Of a stretch of 16,863 bases of DNA, positions 9,408 to 16,270 are shown piece by piece. Position 1 is the stretch's first letter. Each line of letters begins with the position of its first letter. The notes below the pieces were generated by a model, which saw nothing but the letters and a program-made list of their open reading frames with translations, did no database searches and had not been told where the DNA came from. The position numbers and the translations under genes were made by a program. The stretch is from Zychaea mexicana (lineage: Eukaryota > Mucoromycota > Mucoromycetes > Mucorales > Lichtheimiaceae), in contig NW_026516937.1 of the NCBI RefSeq assembly GCF_025766255.1, positions 1 through 16,863 of the forward strand, given 5' to 3'.

Positions 9408-10104
9408 AGCTGCTGGACATCTGGCCAACGCAGCAGTAAGATCTGTTGGATCGCTTGAACAAAGCGGTTGCAACTGTGTGTGTAAGCAAGAAGCCTACGT
9501 AACTGCGGAAATGCTGCTGTTCCTGTTTTTTTTTCACAAGCATCTGAACTCACAACTACAAGCTCCAACGACGACGTATTGATGCTGATGCTCTCTTTTC
9601 AGTTTGCAGGTTTAATTCTCTGGGCAATCCAGTGTCTCTTACGTTGCAATCAAACAGCGTCTTTGAGTCCAAAGACAAATTACAGCAGAAAGCTGTATAG
9701 ACTGTAGGTATACCCCTCAGCAGCTTCCACTGATTGGATTTTCATATACGAACATGCATCAGAACCGCAGATGCCACATTTACTAATGCGTTTTTAAGCT
9801 TAAAGCACATGGAGCTCTTTTGTATTTCACACGACAACAGAATCTCATTTCATGAAATACCAGTTTATTAAAGCATGCTAATACTATACACTCAAAAAAT
9901 GCTATTGTTTCCTTACCTGAAGATAACCACCACTTCCACACCGCAATAAAAAAAGGAACCAGCTTTGCTATCTTTATATCCTTGGTATCCTTCTCTTCCT
10001 CACCTGTGTAATAATGAGATACCACCATGCCTGGATCCTTGTACTAGTACTCATTTGCTTGAAGCCGCTCTTCCTCTAAAAATAATCCGCACACTCCTTT
10101 CACC

Positions 10105-10448
10105 TCTGTTGCTCGTTGACATGACGTGCTAGAAACACCAAACTGCCATCGTCGCCTTTGTCCGCACGTCCTTATCCAGCCGCTGTAAACCAATGGTTAT
10201 TTATATTATTCGATGGTGAGATATCGTCGTGTGTGAATCGCAACTTTTTAGCTGAATTTGGCGTATATAGATGATCCACTATATAATACACGTGTACCAT
10301 TGCTGCTCGTGCTCGTGGATAAGAGTTGCTAGAGACACCGGACCCGTATCGTCGCGTTTGTCAGCCCGTCCTTTATTTTTTTTCTGTCACAGTAAACGGA
10401 ACGTTAATTGGAGTACTCAATGGTGATATATAGCCGTGTGCGAATAGC
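10105..10448 (+). repeat. ~200-bp sub-repeats of unit 4
   Basis: Near-identical to the pair at 5150-5490, with small differences (AATACACG for AATATCCG, and one additional T in a T-run). Confidence 0.75.
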
Positions 10449-11133
10449 TGCTTTTTTTTGCCAGTTTGCCTAATTAAAAAGAATAGACACTTACGGTCAA
10501 AAGAAGAAAACCGGCCTTAACTTCGCGGACTGCTGCAAGTTTTACTGTGCTTGTGTTATTGTCACGCTGAGATACTCGCAGGTCATTCAACTGGCAATTT
10601 CATTATTCCAATTAGTTGTAACGGCAGAGATGTTGCGTCCGTTTGTTGTAAAGTTTGTTGCTAGAGTGCTGCTGTTGCTGCTGATGTATGTTGCTGCTCT
10701 CGTCAATAACAATGCTGCGGCAGTTGTTACTACAAAGGAAAACACAATAAAAAAGTGGCCGAGTCCATCCACAGTAGGAACAAAGAATCCACTGAGACAA
10801 AGACTATGTGCTCTTTAGTATCATATACGTAAAATACAATAGCCATTCCAGTGCTGAATTTTGTAGAAAATGTTCAAAGTACCTGATGAGGGCCAAGCAA
10901 AGAAGAAAACGACGCCGGACAGAGTTGACGTTAGCAACACAGAAATAAAGAGCTTGGTCCTGGGATCATAAGATCATAGCAAAAATGAAGGACAGAGACC
11001 AGGCCGTTGTCAGAGATGCAATTCATTTGAGGGCCGTTCAAAGGTGTTGAAAAAAAAGTGCGAGATGCGTAATATTCGAGTGTTGAGAATAAAGAAAGCG
11101 TATAGGACAAGTGTTGCTCGAGTGGTGACTGAA

Positions 11134-11765
11134 AGGAACGTGAGATGCGGCAAAGCTGGATTCGATGGAGCATGTGCAGATGGCATGAGCAGTTCCAGTG
11201 TTGGAATGGCGGCGAGCAGTACGTAATAAAAAAAACAAGTAGAGCAAAAAGAAGTAATAAAAAGTGAAAGAGCGAAAGAGATGCAGAAGAGACCTTTCGT
11301 AAAAAAAAATTTTCTTTGGGGAGCGCTGCACCTTCGGCTTTACCAAACGCGGTGCTTATCGGTCGCCCCTTTTCGCCTTGCCTTGCCGTTTTCCCACGTT
11401 CCTTCTGCCTCTGCCTTGCCATCGTTTTTTTTTTCATCTGAGCTTGTCATCGATACTTCTTTGCTAATCCCTTTTTAGAAAATTTTGGTCATCGCCTCTG
11501 GTCATCGTGCACCCTTGGATTTGGTCACGCTCACCCACTGGTCATCCCTAGTCTCGCTCTGGTCATCGCCTCCCTCGGTCACCACCAGGCCTTCCCTCTA
11601 GTCTTCTGGTCATCGCCTTCCCCCCTTCTTGCAAATGCTCCCCCCCACCACTGTTTCCTTTTGGGAAAAATCTAGTCAAATAAAGTTTTGGTCACTGTTT
11701 GGTCACTGTCATTTCACTTTTCCCTGCTTAGATGTGTCCGACATAGGTTTATGATCATTGAATGA
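11134..11765 (+). repeat. Array unit 5, truncated module at the right edge
   Basis: Only the 5' module is present. It carries the unit-1-like variant (GATGGCATGAGCAGTTCC) and is then interrupted by an expanded GGTCA-rich tract (11484-11711). It resumes with a module-like piece (ATGTGTCCGACATAGG) and stops near 11765. The TATA box and conserved core of the other units are absent. Confidence 0.75.
11484..11711 (+). repeat. Degenerate GGTCA minisatellite
   Basis: TTGGTCA/CTGGTCA occurs nine times in about 220 bp, mostly as TGGTCATCG or TGGTCACTG, in a C/T-rich context. In unit 1 the matching place has a single TTGGTCACCGTCATTTCAC, so the tract looks like a local expansion of one motif inside the last module. 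Confidence 0.7.
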
Positions 11766-11957
11766 GCTTGCCAATTGTTTGCTAATGCCGATCGAGAACA
11801 AATTCGAGTGGAAGAGTTAGATGCTGGTTTATTTATACCACGAGTGTGATGCCATCCAGTTGTTGAACGCATTGTCGCCGTCGTGCTGTGGCCTCACCCG
11901 ATCCATTGGCCCTCGTTCTTACTGCTACAGTCACTGAAAAGAAAATGAGTGCATGCC
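11766..11957 (+). pseudogene. Possible coding remnant at the array edge
   Basis: Right after the last array sequence, a plus-strand frame opens without a start codon and reads like protein (FANADREQIRVEELDAGLF) before a TGA at about 11848. The same frame then continues for some 37 codons to a second TGA near 11957. It could be a truncated gene interrupted when the array edge formed, or chance. Support is only the amino-acid texture. Confidence 0.2.
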
Positions 11958-12136
11958 TTTTTACGACGGACGTTGAATCCTTGCTTACAAACGGTTTACT
12001 GGTTTCCAATCGCTTGTCGGATAGTGTTGTGTCAAGTATCAAAAAGAGTTATAAAGTAGACCTGGGAATTTTGAGTAAAAGAGAAAGGCGAAAAATAGAA
12101 CCAAGCATCTTTTTATATGAGCCACCACGAAATTGA
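11945..12136 (+). CDS. Short hypothetical ORF, 63 codons from the first ATG
   Basis: From the ATG at 11945 (MSACLFTTDVESLLTNG) the frame runs to a TGA at 12134-12136. It is open upstream to about 11867, but without a better ATG. The product would be small, with a basic middle (KSYKVDLGILSKRERRKIE) and no hydrophobic segment. An AATAAA lies downstream at 12268-12273. No TATA box is evident at a sensible distance, and a start exon further upstream is possible. I do not recognise the product. It may be the last exon of the decayed gene just upstream, in a different frame. Confidence 0.35.
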   Translation: MSACLFTTDVESLLTNGLLVSNRLSDSVVSSIKKSYKVDLGILSKRERRKIEPSIFLYEPPRN

Positions 12137-12267
12137 CTGTCTACTGCCTTTACCTCGCCCATCATGACCTTTTTACACACAACCACCTGCTTTCTATTCA
12201 AGCATCCCACCCAGCCTTTTTTTCATACAGAATACCCAAGAATAACACCCCACCTCCCACCAATACA

Positions 12268-12273
12268 AATAAA
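12268..12273 (+). terminator. Poly(A) signal AATAAA
   Basis: AATAAA lies 130 bp after the stop of the small plus-strand ORF ending at 12136, in an AT-rich stretch. Confidence 0.35.
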
Positions 12274-12320
12274 CATATATACACAATGAACAGATACTAG
12301 TAGTATTTTTTTTAAATTTT

Positions 12321-12326
12321 TTTATT
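12321..12326 (-). terminator. Poly(A) signal for the minus-strand gene
   Basis: AATAAA read on the minus strand directly follows the TGA at 12331-12329 and precedes an A/T-rich tract. It supports a transcript running leftward. Confidence 0.5.
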
Positions 12327-12328
12327 AC

Positions 12329-12831
12329 TCATATCGAGCAAAGGAAACTCATTCTTATAACGTCCGGCCAGGAAACGCCGTCCTTATCCCAGGCATATGC
12401 AGCACTAAGCTGCACATATGCGTCGTGGACGCGGTCGCGCTCTGCGATGGCCGCATCGCCGTCAAAACGGATGGCGCCTGTACTCTCGTCCAGAGTTGCA
12501 AACCGGCAGTCGATGGGGCGCGACTTGTTCCACCCATATTGGTGCTTGCGGCAGTGGTGGAAGGCTTGACCAGGCTTCGGGCGTGGTTGGTAGGCGCCGG
12601 TCCAGGTGTGTGCCTTCTGGGCCTTAACAAGGTCAAAGTAAGCCCTCTTGCCCTGGGCTTCCTTAGCGGCTTGGACCAGATGCTGCTGGACACCTCGGAA
12701 ATTTTGCCATGCTTGTTCTTGGCGTTGTGCTTGTGTCTGCTTTCCAGGGCGCGGGACGGGGGAAGGCCAGTGGAGAAATAGCACCCCGAGACGTCAATAC
12801 TGTTGGTTGTGGTGGTTGACATAGTAGACAT
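12329..12831 (-). CDS. Hypothetical protein, ~148 aa; needs an intron or carries a frameshift
   Basis: Minus-strand ATG at 12831-12829, stop TGA at 12331-12329. The start frame (MSTMSTTTTNSID) is good only at its beginning. The convincing frame over the rest is the -1 frame, rich in ordinary residues (YGWNKSRPIDCRFATLDE, DRVHDAYVQLSAAYAWD). A 56-nt intron from GT at 12792 to AG at 12737 would join them in phase 0 (exons 12831-12793 and 12736-12329, 148 aa), but its donor GTCTCG is poor. The alternative is a one-base error or mutation in the C5 run around 12755. A TATA box (12928-12921), a pyrimidine-rich leader of CT repeats and a poly(A) signal support a real gene. GC content is clearly higher than in neighbouring DNA. 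The product was not recognised. It shows no signal peptide or membrane segment and looks like a small globular soluble protein. Confidence 0.6.
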
Positions 12832-12920
12832 GGCTGACAAGAGAGGAGAGAGAGAGAGGAGAGGAGAGCTGGTGTATGTGTGTTGTGAATTGATGGCTTC
12901 CAGCTTCAAAAAATTTTGTT

Positions 12921-12928
12921 CTTTTATA
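12921..12928 (-). promoter_or_regulatory. TATA box of the 12831-12329 gene
   Basis: TATAAAAG on the minus strand, about 90 bp before the ATG at 12831. It is followed by a CT-repeat leader (plus-strand GA-repeat at 12841-12868). Confidence 0.6.
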
Positions 12929-12931
12929 CTA

Positions 12932-13261
12932 GAGTCTCACTCTGGTTTCTTACACGGCATTTTCGAGTAATTGGATCAGTTCCCTTTGTACACTTGACAA
13001 GACAGTTCCCGGGAAATTTAGCAATCGTACTTACTGTTGCGCACTGCTCTTCTTCGTACCTGACATCGTTATATCATGCTTCCATTTTCTTGTACACCCA
13101 TCATGTCTGGAACTTGCTTACCACATGAATTGTTGGTACCCCCCAGCTTAAATTGGTATGTAGTAGCACAGCATGGCAACTGTCTTTGTCATACCAGATA
13201 AGTTGTTAAATGGTACCTTACTGTTGCTTTTTGAGACGTAATCTATCGTCATTACTCCTGC
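12932..13261. other. Intergenic stretch
   Basis: No convincing gene. On the minus strand short open pieces occur (for example from an ATG near 13252 for about 36 codons), with donor-like GTAAGG and GTAAGT sites at about 13220 and 13034. They cannot be joined into a consistent frame. Confidence 0.4.
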
Positions 13262-13763
13262 CTAGCTCTTTAAGACATTAAAGTTGTACCAAGGATCTAC
13301 CAGGGATATTTTCTTCTTGCTGTTCGATACACGGTTTTCTCTACTGCTTGTGCATTGCCCCCATCCTGACATATTTCTTTTGGAACACTCTGTTCTTAGA
13401 TTTCTCTGATGAATCCGGTTCTTTTTCTTAATGTGAGTTGTGCCTAGACACTTGCTCTTTCCAATATGACTTTTATTTTCATGTTCCTCTCTGATCTGGT
13501 GCATCCTTGAGTTGTTCCTCAACACTTACATCAGTGTTACCATGCAGAGCACCTTTTGTACAAGCCAACATTTTCCAAATATCACACAAAGCTGTATCAA
13601 CATGTTCTTGTTTTTACAACATTTCTTCTGATCTTTCAGTTTCATCTGTTGCAGCCTTCAGACCGTCGCAATGTTTTTCCCATCTACCTACCGAGTAGCT
13701 GAGTGTAGTACGTCTTTTTACAATTGAAAGAGGATGCCTTTTCCTTTTGGCTACATGAGTCCA
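13262..13763 (-). pseudogene. Doubtful decayed coding stretch
   Basis: On the minus strand, 13763-13479 is one frame with a single internal TAA (13616-13614) and protein-like text such as DETERSEEML and TALCDIWKMLACTKGALHG. It then ends at a TGA, while an overlapping frame is open from about 13525 to 13262 (87 codons, lysine- and arginine-rich). This pattern fits a gene broken by one stop and one frameshift. Against this, the strand is purine-rich, which by itself makes several frames look Lys/Glu-rich. No family recognised. Confidence 0.22.
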
Positions 13764-13925
13764 TCAGCTATTAGATAGCAAAAGTACCTATATACATGAA
13801 AAACTGGGAACTCCCAATGACAGCGTCTACAAGTTACACATAACAGTTTTTAAATCAGAACATGTGTTGCAATCTTTGAGTGAAGACGTCTAATCCCCCG
13901 TGCCCCTTTTTTATGTAAATAAGAT

Positions 13926-13977
13926 AATGATGTATCATTGATCGATATAACATCGATGCAGCCGTCGACTATAAAGT
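13926..13977 (+). promoter_or_regulatory. Promoter of the 14054 gene: palindromes and TATA box
   Basis: TATAAAG at 13970-13976, 84 bp before the ATG. Just upstream are AATGAT-GT-ATCATT (13926-13939) and two ATCGAT sites (13941-13946 and 13952-13957), a compact group of dyad-symmetric sites of the kind transcription factors bind. Confidence 0.5.
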
Positions 13978-13995
13978 AATTACCCCACTGCAATT

Positions 13996-14009
13996 ATTAT
14001 TGCAATAAT
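13996..14009. promoter_or_regulatory. Perfect 14-bp palindrome near the transcription start
   Basis: ATTATTGCAATAAT is a perfect palindrome about 25 bp downstream of the TATA box, where transcription should begin. Its centre ATTGCAAT is C/EBP-like. A regulatory role is inference. Confidence 0.4.
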
Positions 14010-14053
14010 CCACTCTTTCTCATTCAGCCGCAACTCCTTTTATTTTCTCCACT

Positions 14054-15008
14054 ATGTCACTCTTCCAACGTCAGCAGGTATCAAAGAATAACAACAATGC
14101 CACGGCTTTTAGCAACTCACTTACTGATATGATTACAATTAAGCAAAACAGCTCGAATGATAGACGCGCGGATGATTTCGCCCATATCGGCGATTCTTTT
14201 AATTCTGAGAACGGTGAAAGATACAATGTAAAATTGATGTTATCAGTGTAAAAGTCAAGTGCTAACGGATATGCAACCAATATCTGTAGGGCATCTCCAA
14301 CGCCGACTTTGCGTTTCCGCCTATACATGACAACATACATCACAAAGAGAATCTAGCCGACAGAATAGTGGAGCTAGTGCCAGAAATATGTTTGCCGACA
14401 CTACAGGACTTGCACCTTCAACACTACAACATAGATGCATGGGTATATATATATGCATTTCAAACAAATGCTAAACGTCACTCGGACGAAGCAATTCGCA
14501 TCATAGCCAATATTGCTACTGTATGGCTGTATATGTACCACCGCCTCGCTGCTCGAAATGGTCTCAAACACATTATCAAAGGTATTATTTGTTCTGATTG
14601 TTTGATTTGGTAAACTGTTTCTTGAATACTGCTAACTTTAGTGTTAGGCCAACAAACGTACAATGTATCATTACGAAGCCTCAAAAATACTCTAAAGGGG
14701 GGCGAGCGTCTACTGTATTTGATCCACAAGTCCTCCCGTACCGAGCTGTTGTTCCACAACTCATTCAGTACTTGGAAACTGAGCAAGGTGCCTATATCCC
14801 GTTTTATTGAAACTCGAGCCACCATTGTATATTCATTCTATCTGTAGTTGACTGTATCTGAGTTTAATTCGTTCAGAATACCTCCTACTGGATCAACTGC
14901 CAAGAATGTTACTCGAGGCAGCCTACAGCTAAAAGTATTAGAGATGCAATTACGTATGTTTATAGCAAACATCCTTGGCTGGAAATAAACTATTGTCCTT
15001 GTAATTGA
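14054..15008 (+). CDS. Hypothetical protein, 260 aa, four exons, CxxC...CxC tail
   Basis: Exons 14054-14227, 14290-14581, 14642-14826 and 14877-15008; introns of 62, 60 and 50 nt. Introns 1 and 2 contain GCTAAC branch motifs (14261, 14631). All junctions keep one frame (phases 0, 1, 0), and reading through any intron meets a stop. The protein starts MSLFQRQQVSKNNNN with a polar, Asn-rich, probably disordered first ~60 residues. A helical hydrophobic middle follows (ELVPEICLPTLQDLHLQHY, IANIATVWLYMYHRLAARNG), then a basic region. The C-terminus has C225-x2-C228 and C257-x-C259, a possible metal site. There is no clear signal peptide. It is the first of three same-strand genes, each with its own TATA box. 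An acceptor five bases further on (14646-14647) would also keep frame. No family recognised. Confidence 0.75.
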
Positions 15009-15160
15009 CTGATTGCGTGGGTAGTACCATTTAGATGATTTTCCCCCCTTACTACAATACATTAAGTAGTACAATACTGTACAGCAGTAGAGCATTATAT
15101 ATATAAAGGAAGTTTCAAGACTGTGTTCTTTTCAAATCATTCTCACTCTACACTTGACAA
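15009..15160 (+). promoter_or_regulatory. Intergenic region with TATA box for the 15161 gene
   Basis: TATATATAAAG at about 15097-15107 lies about 60 bp before the ATG at 15161. Upstream is an AT-rich stretch with several GTAC/CTGTAC motifs. No AATAAA for the preceding gene is found after its stop; the one at 14984-14989 lies inside its last exon. Confidence 0.55.
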
Positions 15161-15776
15161 ATGCACAACACCACCACTTGCCACTTCTCTATCAGCCGCG
15201 CTATCGCTCGTGAGCTCTGGATCCAACTTTCCTCACTACGTAAAGACGATTTTAATCCATTGGGTATTTTTATTCATGTCCGCCTATGTGGTATGTTTTT
15301 GTTTGATATGATTTATGTTATACTTTCACATGTTATAAAGATGCATACTAATCAATCACCCTGTGCTGTATTGCCTCTAAAATATATAGGCAGCACTGTC
15401 CGACCCTCGCCTGTCACCAACACCAGCACTGCTTTGGCCTGGGAAATATCCAGGGGCTTTTGGAAAGCCTTTGATGCACTGTCGGAGCGCGAGCAGCGGA
15501 TTGCCGCTGCTTACATAAATGCCCGTCTCAGCGAAGGTATACTGTCATTTTAACACACTATTAGTCTGCAGCCTTGTCATTTTGTTCTAACTCCTAGTTG
15601 CTTTTTCTTTTAAAGAGCTCCAGGCAAAACTGGCTAAGCTCTACGTAGAGACGGGAATACGCGCCGTCTGCATCGACGACAGTGAAGACGAAGACGAAGA
15701 CGAAGACGAGGAGGACGAAGACGAAGACGAGGAGGATCCATTTATCTCGTTGTGTCCTTTTGCCGGTCGCCGCTGA
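15161..15776 (+). CDS. Hypothetical protein, 145 aa, three exons, strongly acidic tail
   Basis: Exons 15161-15290, 15390-15536 and 15616-15776. Intron 1 (99 nt) starts GTATGT and has TACTAAT near 15346. Intron 2 (79 nt) has CTAAC at about 15587 and a pyrimidine-rich end. Both introns are phase 1. The fold part (residues ~1-112) is mainly helical in look (AWEISRGFWKAFDALSERE, QAKLAKLYVETGIRAV). Residues 113-133 are almost only Asp/Glu, encoded by a duplicated 21-bp GA(C/A)-type repeat, and the protein ends DPFISLCPFAGRR. Acidic tails of this kind occur in histone- or other basic-protein-binding factors, which is family knowledge and not evidence here. No TM segment or signal peptide. A poly(A) signal follows at 15802. 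Function unknown. Confidence 0.75.
15684..15737 (+). repeat. In-frame 21-bp duplication encoding the D/E tail
   Basis: The 21-bp unit at 15693-15713 (coding DEDEDEE) is repeated exactly at 15714-15734, flanked by more GAA-GAC codons. Such tracts change length by slippage, so the tail probably varies between strains. Confidence 0.8.
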
Positions 15777-15801
15777 TCGGTTTTGTTTGCTTTTTTTGTT
15801 A

Positions 15802-15807
15802 AATAAA
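15802..15807 (+). terminator. Poly(A) signal AATAAA
   Basis: 26 bp after the TGA at 15774-15776 of the acidic-tail gene, followed by T- and A-rich sequence. Confidence 0.6.
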
Positions 15808-16160
15808 ATTCCTTTTTCAAAAAAACACTTTTTGGTTTTGATATTTATTGGCTCACAGTATGCTGATATATTAAAAAAGAGTTCATTGTGGGATATACTT
15901 TACACTGATCGAGCAAAGGAATTTTGTGTGTCATGTCTTACAGTCAACCACTTATTTCACAACAGCGCAGTCGCACTATAAACTGCAAAAGTACCATTAA
16001 ACAAGACATACCAAAAGTATACTGGCACACTTTTACCTGAGCTAAAGTAAAATACTGAAAGTCACCTGCTTTAAAAAACCTTTTTTTTAAGGTAATGCCC
16101 TTGTACTACGTCCTTCCAAAAGCGTTTTCCATGTCATTGCGCGCCCAATAGAGCTATATA
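15808..16160. other. AT-rich intergenic stretch
   Basis: No gene seen. It contains a small ACCTT...AAGGT hairpin around a T-run near 16078-16093. ATCGAGCAAAGGAA at about 15908 also occurs at the end of the minus-strand gene near 12333, probably by chance. Confidence 0.5.
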
Positions 16161-16206
16161 CCAATCGGTGTATGCCCTGAAAAAAAAAGGTCTCGCTCTA
16201 TATATA
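16161..16206 (+). promoter_or_regulatory. CCAAT box and TATA box of the 16271 gene
   Basis: CCAAT at 16161-16165 and CTATATATAAG at 16198-16208, about 70 bp before the ATG at 16271. The spacing is typical for a fungal RNA polymerase II promoter. Confidence 0.6.
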
Positions 16207-16270
16207 AGCTCTGCTGGAAACAAGTGATTTTATTACTTTATTTTTTCTCCAACACCCTGTATCCATACTC

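Larger units (their letters stand above)
8765..11133 (+). repeat. Array unit 4, type B
   Basis: Fourth unit, near-identical to unit 2 over 8765-9575 and from about 9830 to the end. The patch at about 9580-9815 instead resembles type A (compare 2650-2760). It ends at the same junction sequence that precedes unit 3. Confidence 0.8.
1386..11765 (+). repeat. Large tandem array: four ~2.4-kb units plus a truncated fifth (higher-order ~4.96-kb repeat)
   Basis: A recognisable module start (AACGTGA followed by GCGGCAAAGCTG) recurs near 1386, 3802, 6178, 8765 and 11134, giving spacings of 2416, 2376, 2587 and 2369 bp in one orientation. Units 1 and 3 (type A) are close copies, and units 2 and 4 (type B) are close copies. 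A and B differ clearly outside their core. Offsets between the two A-B pairs are 4750 bp (about 2200 versus 6950), rising to 4963-4966 after a sub-repeat length change, then about 4956. Short ORFs occur on both strands, but none keeps its frame between A and B types, so I call the array non-coding or decayed. Subtelomeric or pericentromeric location is possible but not shown. Confidence 0.85.

Noticed and set aside
10931..11437. 168-codon minus-strand ORF, longest in the array
   Set aside because: Runs across the junction of unit 4 and module 5. The matching region at 6009-6404 reads a different frame after small length changes in A-runs, so there is no frame conservation.
1386..11765. LTR retrotransposon with the modules as LTRs
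   Set aside because: Modules are evenly spaced and equally oriented in five positions, no TG...CA ends or target duplications are visible, and no gag or pol coding lies between them.
12425..12781. 118-codon plus-strand ORF
   Set aside because: Antisense shadow of the GC-rich minus-strand gene.
12355..12909. 184-codon minus-strand ORF in the frame of the start codon
   Set aside because: Past the first ~25 residues it is Ser/Thr/Pro/Arg-rich shadow of the better -1 frame. It starts from a non-ATG-supported upstream extension before the ATG at 12831.
14071..14343. 90-codon minus-strand ORF opposite the 260-aa gene
   Set aside because: Shadow of exons 1-2 and intron 1 of the plus-strand gene; no promoter or poly(A) signal on that strand.
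15682..15981. 99-codon plus-strand ORF starting with Lys/Thr repeats
   Set aside because: Shifted-frame reading of the D/E repeat (KTKTKT) running into AT-rich intergenic DNA.
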